From assembly GCA_028875335.1 (NCBI GenBank), contig JAPPEF010000159.1:1-16657 (forward strand): a stretch of 16,657 nt of DNA. The letters run 5' to 3'. The position numbers were made by a program, and so were the translations under genes. The notes below the pieces were generated by a model, which was given only the letters and a program-made list of their open reading frames with translations, did not search any database and was not told where the DNA came from. Origin of the DNA: Gemmatimonadota bacterium (GTDB lineage Bacteria; Latescibacterota; UBA2968; UBA8231). Shown here one piece after another: positions 1-5,851 of the stretch (its first letter is position 1; each line of letters starts with the position of its first letter).

Positions 1-90
1 CGCGGATGTCGAAGGTGTGGGACGTGATCGTCCGCTAAAACGGTCGAACTGAGAGGCCCGTAGCAACCCTATTGACAAGCCGATCCGCAG
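1..90 (+). other. Leader region with possible tail of an upstream gene
   Basis: Frame 3 reads RMSKVWDVIVR and stops at a TAA at 36-38. Frame 2 is also open, to a TGA at 50-52. Either could be the end of a gene that begins outside the window, and too little is visible to choose or to name a product. From 39 to 90 no gene is seen. No convincing Shine-Dalgarno sequence precedes the ATG at 91. Confidence 0.25.
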
Positions 91-110
91 ATGGACGCAG
101 ATGGACGCAG
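91..110 (+). repeat. 10-bp tandem duplication at a start codon
   Basis: The ten bases ATGGACGCAG occur twice in tandem (91-100 and 101-110). The first copy carries the proposed start codon of the glycosyltransferase gene; the ATG of the second copy is out of frame. The repeat sits directly before a perfect inverted repeat at 115-142, so the whole 5' end of the gene looks repeat-derived. Confidence 0.7.
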
Positions 111-1836
111 AATTGTAGGGGCGCTCGCTCGCTCGCCCCTACCTGCTTTGGTAGGGATCGTCTTTGTACTGGCGCTGAGTCTGCGTTTGGTGCATGCGTT
201 CCAGATGTCGGCGAGTCCTCTTTTTACCATGCCAGCGGTGGACGCGGCCACCTACGCCGAACAGGCGGCCAGTCTAGCCGAAGGCAATTGGTTGGGACGC
301 GGCCAAGGCCCGTTCTGGCAACCTCCGCTCTATCCTTATTTCTTGGGCGTAATCAAGCTCGCATTTCCTGAATCTTTTTTCTACGTATCTCGTTTCGCGC
401 AGGCGCTAATCGGCAGCCTTACCTGTGTGTTGCTGTACTTGGTTGGGCGGCGGCTTTTTGGCCCAAGTGTCGGTTTTATCGGCGGCCTCATTGCGGCGGT
501 GTACGGGCCGCTGATCTATTTTGACGCCAGGCTCTTGCCGGCTGGGTTAGCCACTTTTTTTACCCTTGTAAGTCTCTTGTTGTTAATACGCGCGGTTGAG
601 CGGCCGACGAGATCTATTTTTACGGCTGCGGGTTTTGCGCTGGGCCTCGCCTCGCTTACCGCGGCGATTCTCGCGCCTTTGATTCCGGGCGTGGCTATCT
701 GGCTGTTCTATTGGTTGCGGAAAAAGGCCGCTCCGGCAGTCGTTGCTTTTCTGCTCGGGGCGATACTGGCGATTGCTCCGGTGACGCTGAGAAATTACAC
801 CATCGGCGGGGACTTCGTGCCGATCTCCTATAATGGGGGGGTGAATTTCTACATAGGGAACAACGCTAACGCTGAGCAGACGCTCGCATTGCGGCCGGGA
901 TGGGAGTGGGAGGGCTTGGTTGCTCTGCCGCTGCGGGAAGGGATTACGCGCCCTTCGTCCAAGTCCCTGGTCTTTTACAGGCAGGCTCTTGAGTACATAC
1001 AGGATGCGCCTCTCAATTACATGGGATTGCTGGCAGCAAAAACCGCCCAGTTCTGGCGCGGCGATGAAATAGAGCGCAATCAGGAAATGTACTATTGGCG
1101 CAAGTATTCAAGCGTTCTCGCGGGTACATTGTGGAAGTCGGGGGTGGCTTTTCCCTTTGGCTTGATAAGCCCTCTCGCGTTGCTGGGTCTGATAGTGTAC
1201 ATCCGGCGGCAGGGCATTGCGCTGCCAGTGCTTTTCGTCCTCGGCTATAGCCTCGCGGTAATTTCCTTTTTTGTGACAGCGCGCTATCGCCTGCCGATTG
1301 TACCGCTGCTGATTCTGTTCGCCGCGTACGGGGGGAACTGGCTGTATGCGAGATGGCGGCAACAATCCTTGCGCCAAGCGCTTTTGCCGACGGCTGTTCT
1401 CGCCCTCTTGGTGCTGTTGGTGAATTGGGATCTGCCGCCGATGGATGAGCGAGGCAAGGCCGCCACGCACAACGACCTAGGCAACGCCTATCTGCAACAA
1501 GGACGCTACGATCTGGCGCTGCTGAAATACGAACAGGCCACGCGGCTCGACTCGACGTATTGGCAGGCTTGGTTCAATCTCGGCTCACTGCGGGCGATGC
1601 GCGGCGATTTGCGCGGTGCGCTGCCCATCCTCCTAAACGTGTTGGAGCACGAGCGGGAACGCGCTGACGTGTGGAGCAATGTGGCCGGCGTCTATGTGGG
1701 GTTGGGGCAATATCAGCAGGCGGCTGAGGTTCTCGAACAGGGTGTGGTGGCGGCACCGCGTGAGGACCTATATGAAGCGTTGGAGAATGTGTACGCAATG
1801 ATGGGGAAGCCGAGGCGTGGAGAAAGCGAAGAATAG
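91..1836 (+). CDS. GT-C (GT39/PMT-like) glycosyltransferase with C-terminal TPRs
   Basis: This is a 581-residue polytopic membrane protein. The first membrane segment is at about residues 17-37. It is followed by a loop with an acidic DAATYAEQA stretch (about 51-59), the position where GT-C enzymes of the PMT_2 type carry a catalytic or metal-binding aspartate. Many hydrophobic segments follow up to about residue 450. Residues 460-575 are TPR repeats (pattern NDLGNAYLQQGRYDLAL, then FNLGSLRAMRGDL). Family members transfer sugars from polyprenyl-phosphate donors to lipids or proteins at the outer membrane face; donor and acceptor cannot be read here. An in-frame TGA at 73-75 leaves 91 as the only upstream ATG, but no ribosome site is seen and the N-terminus is repeat-derived, so the true start is uncertain. 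The end overlaps the next gene by 20 bases, implying co-expression. Confidence 0.8.
   Translation: MDADGRRIVGALARSPLPALVGIVFVLALSLRLVHAFQMSASPLFTMPAVDAATYAEQAASLAEGNWLGRGQGPFWQPPLYPYFLGVIKLAFPESFFYVSRFAQALIGSLTCVLLYLVGRRLFGPSVGFIGGLIAAVYGPLIYFDARLLPAGLATFFTLVSLLLLIRAVERPTRSIFTAAGFALGLASLTAAILAPLIPGVAIWLFYWLRKKAAPAVVAFLLGAILAIAPVTLRNYTIGGDFVPISYNGGVNFYIGNNANAEQTLALRPGWEWEGLVALPLREGITRPSSKSLVFYRQALEYIQDAPLNYMGLLAAKTAQFWRGDEIERNQEMYYWRKYSSVLAGTLWKSGVAFPFGLISPLALLGLIVYIRRQGIALPVLFVLGYSLAVISFFVTARYRLPIVPLLILFAAYGGNWLYARWRQQSLRQALLPTAVLALLVLLVNWDLPPMDERGKAATHNDLGNAYLQQGRYDLALLKYEQATRLDSTYWQAWFNLGSLRAMRGDLRGALPILLNVLEHERERADVWSNVAGVYVGLGQYQQAAEVLEQGVVAAPREDLYEALENVYAMMGKPRRGESEE
115..142. repeat. 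Perfect inverted repeat inside the gene's 5' coding end
   Basis: Arms GTAGGGGCG (115-123) and CGCCCCTAC (134-142) are exact reverse complements around the 10-base loop CTCGCTCGCT. The GTAGGGGCG...CGCCCCTAC form resembles short palindromic repeats that I recall being scattered through some environmental bacterial genomes; that link is inference. In the mRNA this would be a stable hairpin about 25 bases after the start codon, and it encodes residues 9-18 of the glycosyltransferase. It could dampen translation or mean the real start lies further downstream. Confidence 0.7.
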
Positions 1837-3835
1837 AATCTGGTTTTTGCGTTTGGCGACCGTAGCGGTCGGCGTGGTTTTGGTGGTGGTGGCCGAAGGT
1901 TTGCTGCGGCTCGTGCCGGGATTGGGGCCGTCGCCGTTGGTAGTGACTTTGGCCAAGGACGAGGTGACCGGCGAATCGCTGCGCGCGACGAGTCGGTTTT
2001 ATGCACAGCGATTTTTCGCGCAATACAAGGGCAGGCTGGCCGCGGCGGGGCAGATGGGCGAGCACTTATTTGTGGAACCCGCGCCGGCCAACCGCTATCG
2101 CGTCGTGTTTGTCGGCGCTTCTACGGTGCAGGGTTTTCCTCATCCGCGTCGTTTGGCCGCGGCGTCCTTTTTGCAGGCGATGCTGGCGGACGCGTGGCCG
2201 GAGCGGGAGGTGGAGGTCGTCAATTTGGGCATTACGTCCATTGCCAGCTTTGCGGTGGCGCAGGTGGTGGAAGATGCGTTGGTGCTGTCGCCGGATCTGG
2301 TCGTCGTCTATACCGGGCACAACGAATTTTACGGGTTGTACGGGGCCGGGCGGTATCAGCGACTGAAATACTTTTTGCGGCAACTGCATTTGACGCATCT
2401 GGTGGATGGGTTGATAGGGAGTATTGGGACTAGGGACGAGCCGACGGATTTGATAAAAATGGCGGCTGCGCGCGGTGAGGTGCCGTTGCACAGCTCCGGT
2501 CGCGCGACGGCGAAGCAGAATTTGCGCGACAATTTGCAGCGCGTGAGTCGGCTCTGCGAACGAGCGCAGGTGCCCTTGGTACTGTGTACTATTGTGGCGA
2601 ATGACGCGGGATTTGCGCCGGTGGGATCGACGGAGGGGGACGAGGCGTGGAAGGAGCGAGTGGCACAAGCGGCGCAGGTAATGACTAGGGGTTACGTTGC
2701 GCCGGATGATGCCGAGGATGCGCTGCAGCAATTGGAGCAAGCGGCGGCCCTTTCGAGTGAACACGCTTGGTTGTGGTATTTGCAAGGCCGGGCGTTGGAA
2801 CGATTGGGGAGAGACGCCGAAGCGTGGCGGGCCTTTCGCAAGGCGCGGGATTTGGACACCATGCCGTGGCGCGCTCCCACAGCGCACAATGCGGTGATTC
2901 GCGCAGTCGCCAAAGAGCATGGGGCTGTGTTGGCGGATGTGGAGGCTGCGTTTGCAGATGCTGCGCCCGCGCAGGGTGTGGGTTGGGAGTGGATGGTGGA
3001 CCACGTTCACTTCTCTGTTGCCGGACAGGCTTTGTTGGCGCGGACTGTTCTCCACAGTATCGCCGGATTGCAGAACATTGACTTGGAATTGCTGCGGAGT
3101 GCGGAGGCGTATCGGCGCGATTTGGGCGACCTGCCGGTGGAGCGCGTGGTGGCGTACAACAAAATGGGGGCGATGCTCGCGCAAGCGCCCTTGCACCAAT
3201 ACAATGGGCACAATGCTCGTTATCTCAAGCAACTGGCGGCTATGGAAGGGCTGCGGCTGTCGCCGGGAGAACGGCGCGGCGTTGAGCAGTGGATCGAGCA
3301 GGGCTTCGACCTGAGCTCAGCCGAAGGGCGGAAGGGGCCGTTGGTGTTAGCGGTGGCGGATCAGCTTTTTACCGAGCGAGATTTTGCGCGGGCGCAGGTT
3401 TATTACGCGGCTGCACTCCGCGAGGTGCCGTTTACGCGGCGCGGATTGTGGGCGGCGGTGCAGTGGGGGTGGTGCGTTGAGATGCAGGGGATGGCGCTTA
3501 CCGACGAGCAGCGAGACGAGGTGGGAGCCGCGCTGAAACAGGCGGGATTTCTCGCGCACGATCCGGCTGTGGGCGTGTCCTTCGTCGATTTTGTCAAGGG
3601 GCAACTCTATCATCTTCTCGGAGAACGCGATCCGGCCTTGCTGCATTTAGAGCGCGCTTTTTTGGCCGAGGATTTTCGCCGCCGCTATGCGTTGAGTTTG
3701 TTTCAGGCGTTGGCTTCTGAATTGGTTTGGGCTGGGCGGGTGGAGGATGCGTGGGAATACGCTCGCTTGGTGGGGGGAGAGGTTGGACAAGAGGCGCATT
3801 TTTTGCGGATCGTCGAAGAGCAACTGAGGCCATAG
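1817..3835 (+). CDS. Membrane-anchored SGNH/GDSL-type hydrolase with inserted TPR module
   Basis: This is a 672-residue protein starting at GTG. A hydrophobic signal anchor lies at about residues 10-30. SGNH blocks are visible: block I VFVGAST with nucleophile Ser102, block II NLG (136-138), block III GHNE (167-170, oxyanion Asn169), and block V DHVHF with Asp395 and His398 as the other catalytic residues. Between blocks III and V lies a TPR-like segment (about 293-346), and residues from about 400 to the end are helical, with further TPR-like stretches. SGNH enzymes of envelopes usually add or remove acyl groups on glycans or lipids, acting outside the membrane. Here the substrate is unknown. 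The gene overlaps the preceding GT-C glycosyltransferase by 20 bases, so the two probably work on the same surface molecule. All catalytic residues are intact. Confidence 0.8.
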   Translation: MEKAKNRIWFLRLATVAVGVVLVVVAEGLLRLVPGLGPSPLVVTLAKDEVTGESLRATSRFYAQRFFAQYKGRLAAAGQMGEHLFVEPAPANRYRVVFVGASTVQGFPHPRRLAAASFLQAMLADAWPEREVEVVNLGITSIASFAVAQVVEDALVLSPDLVVVYTGHNEFYGLYGAGRYQRLKYFLRQLHLTHLVDGLIGSIGTRDEPTDLIKMAAARGEVPLHSSGRATAKQNLRDNLQRVSRLCERAQVPLVLCTIVANDAGFAPVGSTEGDEAWKERVAQAAQVMTRGYVAPDDAEDALQQLEQAAALSSEHAWLWYLQGRALERLGRDAEAWRAFRKARDLDTMPWRAPTAHNAVIRAVAKEHGAVLADVEAAFADAAPAQGVGWEWMVDHVHFSVAGQALLARTVLHSIAGLQNIDLELLRSAEAYRRDLGDLPVERVVAYNKMGAMLAQAPLHQYNGHNARYLKQLAAMEGLRLSPGERRGVEQWIEQGFDLSSAEGRKGPLVLAVADQLFTERDFARAQVYYAAALREVPFTRRGLWAAVQWGWCVEMQGMALTDEQRDEVGAALKQAGFLAHDPAVGVSFVDFVKGQLYHLLGERDPALLHLERAFLAEDFRRRYALSLFQALASELVWAGRVEDAWEYARLVGGEVGQEAHFLRIVEEQLRP

Positions 3836-4049
3836 GGAGGTCTTCACTAGGGGGCGGATTCCCAATAGGTAAAGGCACCTAAGCGACTCATAGATGGATA
3901 CCGTTCGACACAGTTTGCGCCGGTCGCAAGCCATCCGATAAGGTAGACCGTCGGTGCTGGCATGAATGTTGCATTATATGCAGCGGAAGCCGCCTGTTGG
4001 TGGATTTTAGTCCTTCGTTTATTTATATTTCCCACCGAGGAAACCAGCC
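3836..4049. other. Intergenic spacer with small palindrome and ribosome site
   Basis: No gene is seen in these 214 bases. A small inverted repeat, TGCAT-TAT-ATGCA, lies at 3970-3982. An AT-rich stretch at 4018-4030 could contain a -10 element for the coiled-coil gene, but no well-spaced -35 partner is convincing. GAGG at 4037-4040 is a suitable ribosome binding site for the ATG at 4050. No clear terminator follows the hydrolase gene. Confidence 0.5.
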
Positions 4050-4526
4050 ATGAGCGAAAGCACCGCCCCCCAAACCCGTGCGACCCCCAAGCCCGAAGAA
4101 ATGCCTTGGGTCATTAGCTATCTGCACGACGACATTCAGGACCTGCGTCAAGACCTGCGTACCCAAATAGGGGCCGTCAACAACCGCATAGACGAGACCA
4201 ACCGCTCGTTGAGCGATCGTATAGACGAGACCAACCGCTCGTTGGGCAAACAGATCGACGAGTTCAACCGCTCGTTGAATGACCGCATAAATGAGACCAA
4301 CAGCCGTATCGACGAGTTCAACCGCTCGTTGAATGACCGCATAAATGAGACCAATAATCGCGTTGACGAGTTCAATCGTTCGTTGGGTGACCGTATAGAT
4401 GAGACCAACCGCTCGTTGGGCGAACAGATTCGTGCGCTCCACAAGCGTATAGACACCTATTTTCTTTGGATGATGGGCACGTTGGTGACCATCACCGGCG
4501 TCCTGATCGCCGTCATCAAGCTCTGA
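4050..4526 (+). CDS. Tail-anchored coiled-coil protein with 11/7-residue repeats
   Basis: This is a 158-residue protein of unknown function. After a polar N-terminus, residues 46-125 are built from 11-residue units such as RIDETNRSLGD and QIDEFNRSLND, interrupted by 7-residue units (RINETNS at 79-85 and RINETNN at 97-103). A last unit, QIRALHK, precedes a hydrophobic C-terminal helix (about 137-157). Hydrophobic I/L and F spacing fits a mixed hendecad-heptad coiled coil that probably oligomerises and is anchored by its tail. The layout resembles DUF1640- or XhlA-like small coiled-coil membrane proteins, but I cannot assign it firmly. The start is supported by GAGG ten bases upstream. The gene stands alone between the SGNH hydrolase and the convergent methyltransferase. 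Confidence 0.75.
   Translation: MSESTAPQTRATPKPEEMPWVISYLHDDIQDLRQDLRTQIGAVNNRIDETNRSLSDRIDETNRSLGKQIDEFNRSLNDRINETNSRIDEFNRSLNDRINETNNRVDEFNRSLGDRIDETNRSLGEQIRALHKRIDTYFLWMMGTLVTITGVLIAVIKL
4185..4424 (+). repeat. Intragenic 33/54-bp tandem repeats
   Basis: The coding repeats are also DNA repeats. Bases 4254-4300 and 4308-4354 are identical over 47 bases at a 54-base period (one 11-residue plus one 7-residue unit). Flanking 33-base units (4185-4217, 4218-4250, 4392-4424) are close copies. Retention of exact identity at the DNA level suggests recent duplication and likely length variation between strains. All period lengths are multiples of 3, so the frame is preserved. Confidence 0.85.
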
Positions 4527-4605
4527 GCATCAGGCATCCCCACGCGCCTTTTCCTTGAAGCTCCATTTCCTTCCCCACGGCAGTCGGTCTCCGCCTCCGC
4601 TGGGT
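4527..4605. other. Convergent intergenic gap
   Basis: This is a 79-base gap between the coiled-coil gene and the end of the minus-strand methyltransferase gene. It is C- and T-rich on the + strand. I see no strong hairpin plus T-run terminator. Confidence 0.4.
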
Positions 4606-5451
4606 TCATTTTGACAGCCTCTCGCGCATTAGGTTGCAGTAGTCCAAAGATGTATCAATACCTATGCTGTCTCGGTCGAGTTCCCTAGCGGCGGCTAGCG
4701 TAGTGCCCGAACCAGCGAAAGGATCGAGCACCATATCACCTCGATCGGTGAATAGGCAAATGAACCAGTTGGGTAGAGAGAGTGGGAATGCGGCTGGATG
4801 GCCCTTGTAGCCACACTCTGTAGATAGATGCAGGACATTTGTCGGGTACGCCATGTCGCGCCCAATCCAGTTTTCGACCTTCTTGCCAAAGCCGTTGTCG
4901 TTCTTTGATTCGTCCCTAGTGTAATCGGTTTTCGACAGGTTCCGCAGCCGCGCCGTCTTCCAATCACCCATCGGCACCATTACGGATTCTTGGCGCATCT
5001 TGAACTTCTTGTTGATCGTGAAGTGCAGTAGGCGCTCCCACGAATCCCTGAACCGATTAGGCCACTTCCCTGGATAGCAATTCTTCTTGTGCCAGCAGTA
5101 TTCCTCAACCCATAGCCAACCCTGTTTCTTCAGGGCCAGTATGAGTTCCAAGACATAAGTGTGCCTTTGGCCGCCAACCGCCTTTTCCTTGATGTTCAAA
5201 ACAAAGGAACCGTCCGGCTTGAGGCTCTTCTTCAGGGCCTCCGCCCTCGGCAAAAACCACTCTACATAATCATCTGGATGGATGCCACCGTAGTTGTTCT
5301 TTCTTTGATCGGCATAGGGCGGGGAAGTGAAAATCAGACTGACCGATTCAGCCTTGACCCTGCCGGACTGGATCATCTCTAGGCAGTCACCGTGCAGTAT
5401 CTGGGAATCTTCGACGGATGTTGTCGGTTCAATGGCTGTTAGAGTAGTCAT
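4606..5451 (-). CDS. Beta-class DNA methyltransferase (TSPPY; probably N4-cytosine)
   Basis: This 281-residue enzyme transfers a methyl group from S-adenosylmethionine to an exocyclic amino group of a DNA base. The leading ILHGDCLEMI and the motif IV TSPPY (42-46) come first. Motif I DPFAGSGTT (243-251), which binds the cofactor, lies near the C-terminus, with target-recognition sequence between them. This IV-TRD-I order defines the beta class. SPPY rather than DPPY is typical of N4-cytosine enzymes, though some N6-adenine enzymes share it. GAGGTGG lies just upstream of the start ATG. No matching endonuclease gene is adjacent on its own strand, so it may be solitary or protective. It is divergent from the HigA-like and MmeI-like genes across a 108-base spacer holding a palindrome and a candidate promoter. 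Confidence 0.9.
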   Translation of the reverse strand: MTTLTAIEPTTSVEDSQILHGDCLEMIQSGRVKAESVSLIFTSPPYADQRKNNYGGIHPDDYVEWFLPRAEALKKSLKPDGSFVLNIKEKAVGGQRHTYVLELILALKKQGWLWVEEYCWHKKNCYPGKWPNRFRDSWERLLHFTINKKFKMRQESVMVPMGDWKTARLRNLSKTDYTRDESKNDNGFGKKVENWIGRDMAYPTNVLHLSTECGYKGHPAAFPLSLPNWFICLFTDRGDMVLDPFAGSGTTLAAARELDRDSIGIDTSLDYCNLMRERLSK

Positions 5452-5481
5452 GCTACCACCTCTCGATATTCTGAATTAAGT

Positions 5482-5495
5482 TATACATATGTATA
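5482..5495. promoter_or_regulatory. 14-bp perfect palindrome, candidate operator
   Basis: TATACATATGTATA is its own reverse complement. It lies in the 108-base spacer between the divergent methyltransferase gene and the HigA-like regulator gene, and overlaps the likely -10 region for the methyltransferase. XRE-family regulators of the HigA and C-protein types bind such dyads near their own genes, so autoregulation is a plausible inference. A 14-bp AT-rich palindrome could also arise by chance. Confidence 0.5.
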
Positions 5496-5515
5496 GATGA
5501 CTAGAACCCTGTCAA
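5487..5515 (-). promoter_or_regulatory. Candidate promoter for the methyltransferase gene
   Basis: On the minus strand a perfect -35 hexamer TTGACA occupies 5515-5510. A 16-base spacer leads to TACATA (5493-5488), a weak -10 element, inside the palindrome. The -35 match is good and the -10 match is poor. A protein bound to the palindrome would block this promoter. Confidence 0.4.
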
Positions 5516-5546
5516 CCTACTAGATTGGTTGTGCAAGAGTTTAGAA

Positions 5547-5554
5547 AAGGAGGT
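5547..5554 (+). promoter_or_regulatory. Consensus ribosome binding site of the HigA-like gene
   Basis: AAGGAGGT is a full match to the anti-Shine-Dalgarno complement and lies five bases before the ATG at 5560. It fixes the start and predicts strong translation of the regulator. Confidence 0.85.
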
Positions 5555-5559
5555 AGGAT

Positions 5560-5850
5560 ATGCTCAAACGCGCCGTGCATCCTGGTGAAGTCCTGAAAGA
5601 CGAGCTCGAAGGGATGGGTATCGCGCCCACGACATTTGCGCGTCAGATCAATGTGCCGCCGAACCGTGTTGGTCAGATCATCGCGGGCAAGCGGTCGGTG
5701 ACGGGCGACACAGCTTTGCGGTTCGGACACTGGTTTGGGGTAGAGCCTCAATTCTGGCTGGACCTTCAGACGCAGTTTGATCTAGTCGCCGCCGACCGAC
5801 GGGCTGGCGTGGCTATACGCCGGTTGCCGACTCGCCTTGCTGCAGGATGA
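5560..5850 (+). CDS. higA: HigA-family XRE antitoxin/transcriptional regulator, no adjacent toxin
   Basis: This 96-residue DNA-binding protein has the family signature HPGEVLKDEL (7-16). The helix-turn-helix lies at about residues 19-55 (FARQINVPPNRVGQIIAGKRSVT), followed by DTALRFGHWFGVEPQFWLDLQ, which closely matches HigA/VapI antitoxins. HigA proteins neutralise the HigB ribonuclease and repress their own operon through a palindromic operator. No HigB can fit in the 108-base upstream spacer, and the following gene is a restriction-modification enzyme starting one base after this stop codon. The protein may therefore be an orphan antitoxin that serves as a controller of the R-M gene and perhaps of the divergent methyltransferase; that role is inference. 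The symbol reflects the family, not a proven toxin-antitoxin role. Confidence 0.85.
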   Translation: MLKRAVHPGEVLKDELEGMGIAPTTFARQINVPPNRVGQIIAGKRSVTGDTALRFGHWFGVEPQFWLDLQTQFDLVAADRRAGVAIRRLPTRLAAG

Positions 5851-5851
5851 A

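Noticed and set aside
2066..3232. Long open frame (388 codons) antisense to the SGNH hydrolase gene
   Set aside because: The sense strand carries clear SGNH blocks and TPR motifs. The antisense product is low-complexity, rich in His, Arg and Gln, and has no recognisable motif.
4185..4424. Possible CRISPR-like direct repeats
   Set aside because: The repeats are in frame, directly abutting, with no unique spacers. They are coding tandem repeats.
4023..4442. Antisense open frame with valine/isoleucine-rich repeats
   Set aside because: It simply mirrors the DNA repeats of the coiled-coil gene on the other strand. The + strand frame has a ribosome site and a coherent coiled coil plus membrane anchor.
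5452..5559. A HigB toxin gene next to the HigA-like gene
   Set aside because: Only 108 bases are available, far less than a HigB gene, and they hold promoter-like and palindromic sequence with no suitable coding frame.
5837..5851. TTG start for the MmeI-like gene inside the HigA-like gene
   Set aside because: The ATG at 5852 has CAGGA upstream, and MTPEEFIAKWRAV matches the usual beginning of this family.
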